NCBI GenBank assembly: GCA_034189725.1
Contig: JAXHUK010000012.1
Location: 1-16,893 of the forward strand
DNA: 16,893 bases
Reading direction: 5' to 3'
Origin: JAXHUK01 sp034189725
GTDB lineage: Bacteria; Chloroflexota; Dehalococcoidia; SZUA-161
The notes below the pieces were generated by a model. It worked only from the letters and a program-made list of their open reading frames with translations. It had not been told where the DNA came from and made no database searches. The translations under genes were made by a program, and so were the position numbers. Positions 1 to 6,287 of the stretch are shown in pieces; the stretch's first letter is position 1, and each line of letters begins with the position of its first letter.

Positions 1-367
1 ACTTCTGGAAGTACACGCTGATGCCCTCATAGAGTATGGCTTCGGAATTGAGCACTTCGGAGACAGGACGTACCTTGTGCGGTCGGTACCCGCCGTACTC
101 CAGGGGAAGAACGTAGCGCACTCAGTAACCGAGCTTCTGGATTTACTCGGTGAGGGGGTGAAAGGCGATAACCGGGAAGAGGAAATAGCTGCCTCACTGG
201 CCTGTCACAGCGCTGTGCTTGCAGGACAGTCACTGAGCCAGGAAGAGATGGCAGACCTGATAAGGCAACTGGAGCAGACCTCCAACTCTCGTACTTGCCC
301 CCATGGTAGACCGACGATGATTCATCTCAGCGCCTCCCAACTCGAGAAGGGATTCGGGAGACGATAA
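1..367 (+). CDS. mutL: DNA mismatch repair protein MutL, C-terminal part (5' end outside the window)
   Basis: The reading frame is open from base 2 to the TAA at 365-367 and gives about 121 residues of the MutL C-terminal dimerisation/endonuclease domain. Visible family motifs are an ACHSAV segment (the ACR-type motif), CPHGRPT (the zinc-site motif of endonuclease-type MutL) and a terminal FGRR (FxR motif). These motifs are found in MutL proteins that nick DNA themselves and are absent from the E. coli type that relies on MutH, so this MutL is probably a nicking enzyme. The DQHAxxExxxxE motif would lie upstream and cannot be seen. The gene converges on rimM, with about 100 bp between the two stop codons. 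An internal ATG at 77 is only an in-frame methionine, because the homology continues upstream of it. Confidence 0.93.
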   Translation, partial: LLEVHADALIEYGFGIEHFGDRTYLVRSVPAVLQGKNVAHSVTELLDLLGEGVKGDNREEEIAASLACHSAVLAGQSLSQEEMADLIRQLEQTSNSRTCPHGRPTMIHLSASQLEKGFGRR

Positions 368-393
368 ACTCACCATAGATAACACAGTGAGTT
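367..393. terminator. Weak inverted repeat between convergent mutL and rimM
   Basis: AACTCAC (367-373) and GTGAGTT (387-393) form a 7-bp stem with a 13-nt loop just after the mutL stop codon. There is no T-run after it on either strand, so a termination role rests mainly on its position between two convergent genes. Confidence 0.25.
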
Positions 394-465
394 ACTGGTT
401 GATAGTGAGAAAGTCGGATTGAACGGCCAACTATGACAATGAGAGAATCCTGTCGTTTCGTAGAG

Positions 466-984
466 TCAGTGAGAAGGTAGCAGCCCTTCGATGGCCTCTA
501 TGATCATCTGGCCCTTGTTAGTGTCGATGGATTGTACGACGTCATCGATTGCCGGGATGAGCACTTGGCCGAGTTCGCTCTGTACTACGTAGACGTCATT
601 GGCGGCGGTGATCATGATATCTACTATCTTACCCACGTAGTTACCTTCAGTGGTCAAGACAGTAAGGCCGATAAGCTGGAACGTGTAGTACTGGTCCTCC
701 GGTAGGGGGCGTAGTTCAGAGTATGGGATAGTAAGGTACTGTCCCCTGAGTTGCTCAGCTTCCTGAATACTGTCTATCGTAACGAGTTTGATTACGAGAT
801 GCTGTTTATGAGGGCGGCTACTCTCGATCTCCAGAGGCTGGTTAAGGAGATATACCACACTCCCCGCAGTAAACCGATCTGGGAAATCGGTTTCTACCTG
901 CACCTTTACCTCACCTTTTGTGCCCCAAGGAGCGAGGACATATCCTACGACTAAGGACTCAGGAAGAGCAAATTCTGTGCCCAT
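466..984 (-). CDS. rimM: Ribosome maturation factor RimM
   Basis: 172-residue protein that assists late assembly of the 30S head domain, binding S19 and pre-30S particles. The N-terminal RimM barrel begins with VGYVLAPWGTKGEVKV, the usual GxxxxxhGhkGE-type signature, and contains the FPDRF segment. The C-terminal PRC-barrel part (about residues 95-170) contains DVYVVQSELGQVLIPAI and ends in IEAIEGLLP. The length fits the family. The ATG at 982-984 is preferred, with AGGA eight bases upstream; a GTG one codon earlier (985-987) is the alternative. It starts 20 bp after khpA stops and is the last gene of rpsP-khpA-rimM. trmD, which often follows rimM, is absent here because mutL converges from the other side. 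Confidence 0.95.
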   Translation of the reverse strand: MGTEFALPESLVVGYVLAPWGTKGEVKVQVETDFPDRFTAGSVVYLLNQPLEIESSRPHKQHLVIKLVTIDSIQEAEQLRGQYLTIPYSELRPLPEDQYYTFQLIGLTVLTTEGNYVGKIVDIMITAANDVYVVQSELGQVLIPAIDDVVQSIDTNKGQMIIEAIEGLLPSH

Positions 985-1004
985 CACCTATGTCCTAACG
1001 TAGT

Positions 1005-1256
1005 TTAATGATTCTCTCTGTTGTTGTCAGACACTATTTCCAGGGTCGCTCGTGTCCCTTTTCTAATCGCTGTTACTCGTAACAACGTGCGCATTGCTTT
1101 AGCGATTCTTCCTTCTTTGCCTATGACCTTACCAGTATCTTCGGGTGCTACCTCAAGCCTGAGGATAATACCATCTTCTAAAGGCTCTTCGGTTACTTTG
1201 ACTTCCTCAGGATTGTCCACTATCGACTTCGCGATATACTCAATGAGATCTTTCAT
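1005..1256 (-). CDS. khpA: KH-domain RNA-binding protein KhpA (YlqC family)
   Basis: 83-residue single KH-domain protein. The RNA-binding GxxG loop is GKEG at residues 46-49, inside the typical VIGKEGRIAKAMR stretch. The opening MKDLIEYIAKSIVDNPEEV is characteristic of KhpA/YlqC. In Firmicutes KhpA pairs with KhpB (Jag) to bind RNA and influence cell elongation; its role in Chloroflexota is inferred. The ATG at 1254-1256 has AGGA just upstream. The gene lies 16 bp after rpsP and 20 bp before rimM, the order rpsP-khpA-rimM seen in many bacteria, so all three are probably translated from one transcript. Confidence 0.93.
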   Translation of the reverse strand: MKDLIEYIAKSIVDNPEEVKVTEEPLEDGIILRLEVAPEDTGKVIGKEGRIAKAMRTLLRVTAIRKGTRATLEIVSDNNRENH

Positions 1257-1272
1257 TTTTCCTACCCTTTAG

Positions 1273-1527
1273 CTAGCTGGTTGGTTTGTTGCTGATTCCT
1301 GCGCTTTTCAATAAGTTGGCAACGGTTTGTGTCGGTTGTGCTCCTTTACGTAGCCAATCGAGGGCTTTCTCTTCATGGATCACAACAGTTGCCGGATCGG
1401 TCAGGGGATTATAGTGCCCCACAATATCGATAAATGCGCCGTCACGGGGTGCCCGTGAATCAGCAACAACCAACCGATAAGAAGGCTTCTTTTTTCTCCC
1501 GACCCTTTGTAGTCGTATCTTGACCAT
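1273..1527 (-). CDS. rpsP: 30S ribosomal protein S16
   Basis: 84-residue bS16, a primary 16S-binding protein of the small subunit. It starts MVKIRLQRVGRKKKPSYRLV, an almost canonical S16 N-terminus, followed by the DSRAPRDG and LGxY-type (VGHYNPLTDP) motifs and the DWLRKGAQPTQTV segment. The ATG at 1525-1527 is chosen because AGGAG lies a few bases upstream and S16 begins here; an upstream in-frame ATG at 1554 would add nine residues with no family match. First gene of rpsP-khpA-rimM. The 97-bp gap to the upstream ligase holds a 12-bp hairpin. Confidence 0.97.
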   Translation of the reverse strand: MVKIRLQRVGRKKKPSYRLVVADSRAPRDGAFIDIVGHYNPLTDPATVVIHEEKALDWLRKGAQPTQTVANLLKSAGISNKPTS

Positions 1528-1546
1528 TTTTATCTCCTGTATATGT

Positions 1547-1585
1547 GTAATCATTCATGGCCACTGTCAGACTATGAACGATTAC
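1547..1585 (-). promoter_or_regulatory. 12-bp hairpin in the rpsP leader
   Basis: On the plus strand GTAATCATTCAT (1547-1558) and ATGAACGATTAC (1574-1585) pair over 12 bp, with one G-U in RNA, around a 15-nt loop. The structure sits between the ligase stop codon (1625) and the rpsP ribosome-binding site (about 1532-1538). No T-run follows it, so it looks more like a leader or mRNA-processing hairpin than an intrinsic terminator. Confidence 0.5.
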
Positions 1586-1624
1586 CGCTATTTTACGCGT
1601 TCAAGGCATTTTTATTACTACACA

Positions 1625-3772
1625 CTATTGATTGTGAAAATGATAGTATTTCACAAGTCTCTGGAGTGTCTCTGCACCTCGCTGGAAGCCGGTAAAGCTA
1701 GGTATTTTCCACTCCATCAACTTGTTTCTGGTCTCCATTTCCTGGGCATCGCTGTGAGAGTTAGTTACCACCACCAGGAATGGCTTGGCTGATTTCTCCT
1801 TAAACTCGGCTATCGCATCTAATATGTGATTTACGCCATCTGGATCCATACCCATTGTCAAGAATGCCGGCAACAACTCGAGTACTACACAGTCTACATT
1901 GGGGTCATCGTTCAAGATGTTCATCATCTTGGTCAGACTGGAGATATTGTCAGGTGCCATGAGAAAAGTGCTGCCGATATCCAGCGGGTTCCTGTAACTT
2001 CCTCCGATGATATTGAAGAACTCACCCAATTTTTGATAAGAGTCTTCGCTTAGAAGTGGTACTTGCAAACCTGCTTTGGCGAAGGTGTCGGTTATCACTA
2101 CCGATTGCCCTCCGGTCATAGCAATGAGTCCCACCCTGTTTCCCGTAGAGGGTTTGATGTAGAGCAACCCCTTCATAGTGTCCACCATTTCATCCAGGCT
2201 ATCGACCTTTATGGCTCCACACTGGTTGATAACCGTTTGCCAAATGATTCCTGATTCTGCTAATGATGCCGTATGAGAAGCGGTAGCTCGAGCTCCTTCC
2301 TCGGTTTGTCCCCCCTTCCAGATCAGGACTGGCTTCCTGCTTGCTACATCGCGCAGGCAGTTAAAGAACTTCCTGCCATCCTTTACCCCTTCGATATACA
2401 TACCGATTATCTTTGTTCTCTCGTCTGCCCCCAGATACTCTAAATAGTCAGGGCTGTCGAGAACGATTGCGTTTCCATAGCTTACCGACCTGCTTATCCT
2501 GATACCGTTGCGTGCACCTACTGAACTGAAGATGGTGGCGTGAGTGCCGCTCTGGGAAATGAAGCCCACGGGGCCTGTCTCGCCGTATTCTTGTTCTACC
2601 ATTTGGCGCAGGCCGATTTGGGGATCGTAGATACCCATACAGTTGGGACCAACGATATTAAGATTCGCACCGCGTGCCATGTCGGTGATAACCTGCTGTA
2701 GCATTACCCCGTCTTCGGTGTTGGTCTCTGCAAATCCTGCAGTAAAAAAGCACACGCCGCCGACATCCTTCTTGATACAGTCATTGACAATAATGGGGGC
2801 CACTGTTCGTGGTACAGCAGCGAGAACGTAATCGACTGGATCCGGTATATCGTTCAGACTTTTATAGTTATCAACTCCCAGTTCTGCAATTCCCGGGAAC
2901 TCGTTAGGGTCTGTTTGCACCGAATAGACTTTTCCTTTGAAAGGGCTAAGGCTTTTGAGCCACATGTAACCTAAGGCCATTTTATCGCCGATGACGGCCA
3001 CGGAACTGGGGTTAAAAAGCCTGTCTAAGTTTTTTTTTGACGCGCTTGCTGCTGCACTCCCCGCTGTCGGATTGTCTGAGTTGGATTCGAGTATTACTCT
3101 GGCGTCTACAGCCAGTGCACCGTCCTTATATGCCATAATGGGATTGAGGTCCAGTTCTTTGATCTCCGGTGTCTTATCCAAGAAATCAGAGAGTTGTAGT
3201 AGCATGTTTTCCAGCGTGGCGATATTCGCAGGCTCCTGACCCCGGTATCCTTCTAACAGGGGGAAACCCTTTATCTCCCTTATCATCTGGCTGGCGTCTC
3301 GTTTTAAGAGAGGGACAATTCTGAATGCGACATCTTCGAGGATTTCGACGAAAACACCGCCCAGGCCGAACATCAGCACCGGGCCAAACTGGTTATCTTT
3401 TGACATACCCATGATAACCTCGACCCCGGGCCTGGCCATTTTCTGAACGGAGACCCCATGTATTTTAGCCTTGGGGTCTACGCTTTTTGCGGCTGCCATG
3501 ATCTCGGAAAACGCTTTGCCAACCTGGGTTGCATTCTCAAGACCCAGTTTGACACCCCCAGCATCACTTTTGTGGATGATGTCGGGAGAGACTATTTTTA
3601 ATGCAACGGGATATCCCATCTCTTTACTCATAGAGATGGCTTGCTCCTTAGTTTTCGCTAGCTTTGTCTCAACAACGGGAATACCAACTTCTGCCAACAG
3701 TTGTTTTGACTCGATCTCGGTTAGCACTGTTCTACCACTTTGCAAGGCACTACTGATTATCTGACTCGGCAC
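1625..3772 (-). CDS. Fused ADP-forming acetyl/acyl-CoA synthetase (acetate-CoA ligase family), beta-alpha order
   Basis: 715-residue enzyme expected to convert an acyl-CoA, ADP and phosphate to the acid, ATP and CoA, or the reverse. Residues about 10-230 are an ATP-grasp (beta-subunit) domain, with His67 in HKSDAGGV matching the beta phospho-histidine. An Ala/Ser linker (about 230-248) follows. Then come the CoA-binding Rossmann domain (about 248-345), the first ligase domain with VGPNCMG, GFISQSGT and the catalytic His500 in ASHTAS, and the second ligase domain (about 545-700). Most fused members I know have alpha first, so the order is reversed here. The GTG start (3770-3772) has GGAGGG seven bases upstream. 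The substrate (acetate, propionate, branched or aromatic acids) cannot be told from sequence. An A9 run lies in the linker. Confidence 0.9.
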   Translation of the reverse strand: MPSQIISSALQSGRTVLTEIESKQLLAEVGIPVVETKLAKTKEQAISMSKEMGYPVALKIVSPDIIHKSDAGGVKLGLENATQVGKAFSEIMAAAKSVDPKAKIHGVSVQKMARPGVEVIMGMSKDNQFGPVLMFGLGGVFVEILEDVAFRIVPLLKRDASQMIREIKGFPLLEGYRGQEPANIATLENMLLQLSDFLDKTPEIKELDLNPIMAYKDGALAVDARVILESNSDNPTAGSAAASASKKNLDRLFNPSSVAVIGDKMALGYMWLKSLSPFKGKVYSVQTDPNEFPGIAELGVDNYKSLNDIPDPVDYVLAAVPRTVAPIIVNDCIKKDVGGVCFFTAGFAETNTEDGVMLQQVITDMARGANLNIVGPNCMGIYDPQIGLRQMVEQEYGETGPVGFISQSGTHATIFSSVGARNGIRISRSVSYGNAIVLDSPDYLEYLGADERTKIIGMYIEGVKDGRKFFNCLRDVASRKPVLIWKGGQTEEGARATASHTASLAESGIIWQTVINQCGAIKVDSLDEMVDTMKGLLYIKPSTGNRVGLIAMTGGQSVVITDTFAKAGLQVPLLSEDSYQKLGEFFNIIGGSYRNPLDIGSTFLMAPDNISSLTKMMNILNDDPNVDCVVLELLPAFLTMGMDPDGVNHILDAIAEFKEKSAKPFLVVVTNSHSDAQEMETRNKLMEWKIPSFTGFQRGAETLQRLVKYYHFHNQ

Positions 3773-3859
3773 TTTCGGCCCTCCTTCACTGCATTAGATT
3801 TCTCATTGTTGCCTTTTAGTGTTACTAACCCCTGTCTGCAGGTTGCAAACGTACAGGCT

Positions 3860-3888
3860 ATTTTAGCAGGTAAAGCCATGAAAGTAAA
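3860..3888 (-). promoter_or_regulatory. Predicted promoter of the acyl-CoA synthetase gene
   Basis: On the minus strand, TTTACT (plus 3883-3888), a 17-bp spacer and TAAAAT (plus 3860-3865) resemble a sigma-70 promoter. The predicted start, near 3853, gives a leader of about 80 nt before the GTG. Confidence 0.5.
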
Positions 3889-4036
3889 CTGTTATTTCCT
3901 CCAATGAGGTACGAAGACATTGTGGGAATACTCGCTTGATAGCGCTGGTTCACACGCAGTTCTTCCAGGGATGTGTAGTTTTGTGCTGTGAAGGTAGACT
4001 CCGATAAAACTCTCATGAGCACACCATCGTCTCCTG

Positions 4037-4066
4037 TTGACAACGATGCCGCACCGGATGTACAAT
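4037..4066 (+). promoter_or_regulatory. dinB promoter
   Basis: A perfect TTGACA (4037-4042), an 18-bp spacer and TACAAT (4061-4066). The predicted transcription start, seven bases after the -10, is A4073, the first base of the adjacent palindrome. Confidence 0.8.
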
Positions 4067-4072
4067 TTAATC

Positions 4073-4086
4073 AGAACAAAAGTTCT
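4073..4086. promoter_or_regulatory. Candidate LexA operator (SOS box) of dinB
   Basis: AGAAC-AAAA-GTTCT is a perfect 14-bp palindrome containing GAAC-N4-GTTC, the core of the Gram-positive LexA box (CGAAC-N4-GTTCG); only the outermost pair differs. It covers predicted +1 to +14 of the dinB transcript, where bound repressor would block initiation. Assignment to LexA is an inference from sequence and from the DNA-repair gene it precedes; no lexA is in the window. Confidence 0.6.
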
Positions 4087-4104
4087 TAATATGGGTTACA
4101 TGTG

Positions 4105-5322
4105 ATGATGAGACATATTGTACATGTCGATCTCGATGCCTTCTTTGTCTCGGTAGAGCAGACGTTGAACCCTGACCTGCAGGGCAAGCCGGTGGTTGTT
4201 GGTGGTGACCCCAATAGCCGTGGTGTAGTTGCCTGTGCCTCGTATGAAGCGAGAGCGTATGGCCTGAAGGCGGGAATGCCTCTGGTTACCGCACAACGCC
4301 TCTGCCCCCACGCAACATTTCTCAATGGCAGCTTCCGCCGCTATCGCGATGCGTCATCAGGATTCCTGGCCATTCTCGCTGAGTATACGCCCGATATCGA
4401 GCCTCTAGGGCTGGAAGAGGCGTATCTCGACCTCACCGGGTTCGAGCCGCTCTATGGGCCTGTCAAGGAAACTGCGCTACGGATAAAAGAGCGGGTAAGG
4501 GGAGAATTGGGACTTACTGCTTCGGTGGGGATCGCTACGTCCAAGGTAGTAGCCAAAGTCGCCTCTGATCTGTCCAAGCCTGATGGGCTAATCGAGATTA
4601 TGCCTGGCGATGAACAGCTTTTCCTCGCACCATTACCGATTGGTAAACTTCCCTGTGTCGGGGCGAAGACTGAGACAGTATTGAGGAAACTGGGGATTTC
4701 AACTATAGGAGAGCTTGGCCGGCTACCATCCTCTTTCCTGAAGCAGACCTTTGGGATACATGGCGAGGTAATGCATCGTTTCGCTAATGGGATCGATAAC
4801 AGGAGGGTGGAGCTTCCCACTGCACCGAAGTCTATCAGCCGTGAAACTACGTTTGGGGTGGATACATTGGATTATGCGTTCCTCGGCGCAATCCTGCATT
4901 ACCTCAGTGAGCGGGTGGGTGCAGGGCTTCGCTCTCAGGGCAAGCAGGCGAAGTGCGTGACCTTGAAACTCAGGTACACTGATTTCGAGTCGATTACCCG
5001 CAGTCATACTGTTCATGAGGCTGTCGATACCGATCGGGCTATCTTTGAGGTTGGATACTGTTTGTTGCAAAAGGCATTAGAGCAGAGGACTACACCGGTG
5101 CGTCTCATCGGCATCGGTGTATCGAGCCTGACTGAGGGAAGACAGCTCAATATGCTCGATCCCTTCGCAGAGACATTGCAGAGCCTTAATTGTGCTATCG
5201 ACCGCATCCGTGGCAAATACGGTTTCACCGCCATCGAGGTTGGCCGCACCTTACCTCTGAGAGAAGCATTCCCCACCGAAGATGGGCGCTACTGTTTGAA
5301 GACCGCTTCGCTCTCGCGGTGA
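4105..5322 (+). CDS. dinB: DNA polymerase IV (Y-family translesion polymerase)
   Basis: 405-residue Y-family polymerase that bypasses DNA lesions. Numbered from the ATG at 4105, the palm starts HVDLDAFFVSVEQ, with metal ligand Asp9 and steric-gate Phe14, and continues to GVVACASYEARAYGL. The second catalytic motif reads PLGLEEAYLD, so the usual Asp-Glu pair is Glu104-Glu105. Little-finger residues run from about 240 to 345. QLNML near 347-351 resembles the QLxLF beta-clamp peptide, and there is no other clamp motif at the extreme C-terminus. Possible starts are GTG 4102, ATG 4105 and ATG 4108; none has a good ribosome-binding site, and 4105 is a compromise. The promoter and GAAC-N4-GTTC palindrome just upstream suggest SOS induction. 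Confidence 0.94.
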   Translation: MMRHIVHVDLDAFFVSVEQTLNPDLQGKPVVVGGDPNSRGVVACASYEARAYGLKAGMPLVTAQRLCPHATFLNGSFRRYRDASSGFLAILAEYTPDIEPLGLEEAYLDLTGFEPLYGPVKETALRIKERVRGELGLTASVGIATSKVVAKVASDLSKPDGLIEIMPGDEQLFLAPLPIGKLPCVGAKTETVLRKLGISTIGELGRLPSSFLKQTFGIHGEVMHRFANGIDNRRVELPTAPKSISRETTFGVDTLDYAFLGAILHYLSERVGAGLRSQGKQAKCVTLKLRYTDFESITRSHTVHEAVDTDRAIFEVGYCLLQKALEQRTTPVRLIGIGVSSLTEGRQLNMLDPFAETLQSLNCAIDRIRGKYGFTAIEVGRTLPLREAFPTEDGRYCLKTASLSR

Positions 5323-5338
5323 GTTGAGTTTATTTTTC
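5302..5338 (+). terminator. Possible terminator at the end of dinB
   Basis: ACCGC (5302-5306) and GCGGT (5316-5320) form a short stem overlapping the stop codon, with the T-rich stretch TTTATTTTT beginning about ten bases later. The stem is short and the spacing is long for an intrinsic terminator. Confidence 0.3.
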
Positions 5339-5340
5339 CC

Positions 5341-5369
5341 TTGAACTCTGTTTTCGCCGGTGCTATACT
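5341..5369 (+). promoter_or_regulatory. Promoter of the MBL-fold hydrolase gene
   Basis: TTGAAC (5341-5346), a 17-bp spacer and TATACT (5364-5369). The predicted start, near 5376, leaves a leader of about 17 nt that contains little more than the GAGGAGGT ribosome-binding site. Confidence 0.75.
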
Positions 5370-5392
5370 TGGCCGCGAGAGGAGGTGCTGAA

Positions 5393-6226
5393 ATGGCTGT
5401 TCGAATCACTACCTTAAGTGAGAACACGGCGGGTTTGGGCATGCTTGCCGAATGGGGACTGAGCGTACTTGTGGAAACGGATGAAGCGAAGGTGCTCCTC
5501 GATACTTCTGGCAGCATCTCTGTAACCCACAACGCTTCTCTCCTCGGAGTAGACCTATCGACAATCGACAAGATCGTATTGAGTCACGGGCACAACGATC
5601 ATACAGGGGGACTGAGAGACGTGCTCCGCACAATGCGGAAAAAGGTCGAGGTCATTGCCCACCCCGATATATGGGAAGCTAAATATGCGCGACCTCCGGG
5701 TGAACAGGAACGTTTTATCGGGATACCCTTTGTACGCGAAGAGCTGGAATGCCTGGGAGCCTCTTTTAATCTGACCAGGGAGCCAGTTTGGATCAGCGAT
5801 ACCATCGTAACCAGCGGCGAGATCCCAATGGTAACCGATTATGAGACTATCGATAGCAATATGTTCGTCAAGGACGCTGGCGAGTGGCGTCCTGATGTAT
5901 TCTGGGATGACCAGGCGCTCATCGTTAAGACCGATCAGGGGTTGGTGGTCATCCTGGGCTGTGCCCATCGCGGTGCGATCAATACTATCTACCATGCTCA
6001 AACTATAACAGGGGTGGAGCTTATCCATACTGTCATCGGTGGCATGCATCTCATTCGCAGTACCGAGGAGCGAGTGATACTCACCGTTGCTGCTCTCCAG
6101 GAGCTCGGTGTCCAGCGCGTCGGCGTCTCCCACTGCACGAGTTTACCGGCGGCAGCGATGCTGGCGCAGCAGCTTGGCGATACATTCTTCTTCAACAACG
6201 CAGGCACGCGGATTACCATTGAATAA
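5393..6226 (+). CDS. MBL-fold metallohydrolase, COG1237 type
   Basis: 277-residue metallo-beta-lactamase-fold protein. The metal motif HxHxDH is SHGHNDHTGGL (His65, His67, Asp69, His70), and later motifs include VIAHPD near residue 88, LGCAHRGAINTI near 183 and GVSHCTS near 246. This set fits COG1237, a group that includes proteins annotated as related to methanopterin-precursor synthases. No substrate can be assigned. The start ATG 5393-5395 has a strong GAGGAGGT seven bases upstream; an upstream in-frame ATG at 5360 would lie inside the promoter and is rejected. It has its own promoter after dinB, and the next gene also has its own promoter, so it is probably monocistronic. Confidence 0.85.
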   Translation: MAVRITTLSENTAGLGMLAEWGLSVLVETDEAKVLLDTSGSISVTHNASLLGVDLSTIDKIVLSHGHNDHTGGLRDVLRTMRKKVEVIAHPDIWEAKYARPPGEQERFIGIPFVREELECLGASFNLTREPVWISDTIVTSGEIPMVTDYETIDSNMFVKDAGEWRPDVFWDDQALIVKTDQGLVVILGCAHRGAINTIYHAQTITGVELIHTVIGGMHLIRSTEERVILTVAALQELGVQRVGVSHCTSLPAAAMLAQQLGDTFFFNNAGTRITIE

Positions 6227-6253
6227 CAGTTCCAAACCGTATTGCAAGCCTGC

Positions 6254-6281
6254 TTGAATTCACGCTTGTCCATGCTATACT
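6254..6281 (+). promoter_or_regulatory. Promoter of the ApgM-like gene, predicting a leaderless mRNA
   Basis: TTGAAT (6254-6259), a 16-bp spacer and TATACT (6276-6281). The base seven positions after the -10 is 6288, the G of the GTG start codon, so the transcript is expected to begin at the start codon. Confidence 0.7.
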
Positions 6282-6287
6282 TTAACT

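Larger units (their letters stand above)
3773..4104. other. Divergent intergenic region between the acyl-CoA synthetase gene and dinB
   Basis: 332 bp without a convincing gene. It holds the ligase ribosome-binding site and promoter at the left and the dinB promoter and palindromic operator at the right. The central part (about 3890-4030) shows no recognisable element. A 61-codon minus-strand frame at 3858-4043 covers the ligase promoter and has no family signature. Confidence 0.6.

Noticed and set aside
751..954. Plus-strand frame antisense to rimM
   Set aside because: It lies wholly inside a well-supported rimM and shows no domain.
3858..4043. 61-codon minus-strand frame upstream of the acyl-CoA synthetase gene
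   Set aside because: It has no ribosome-binding site or family signature and overlaps the predicted ligase promoter; most likely chance.
4086..4325. Minus-strand frames opposite the start of dinB
   Set aside because: They are the complement of conserved dinB codons and lack any start signal.
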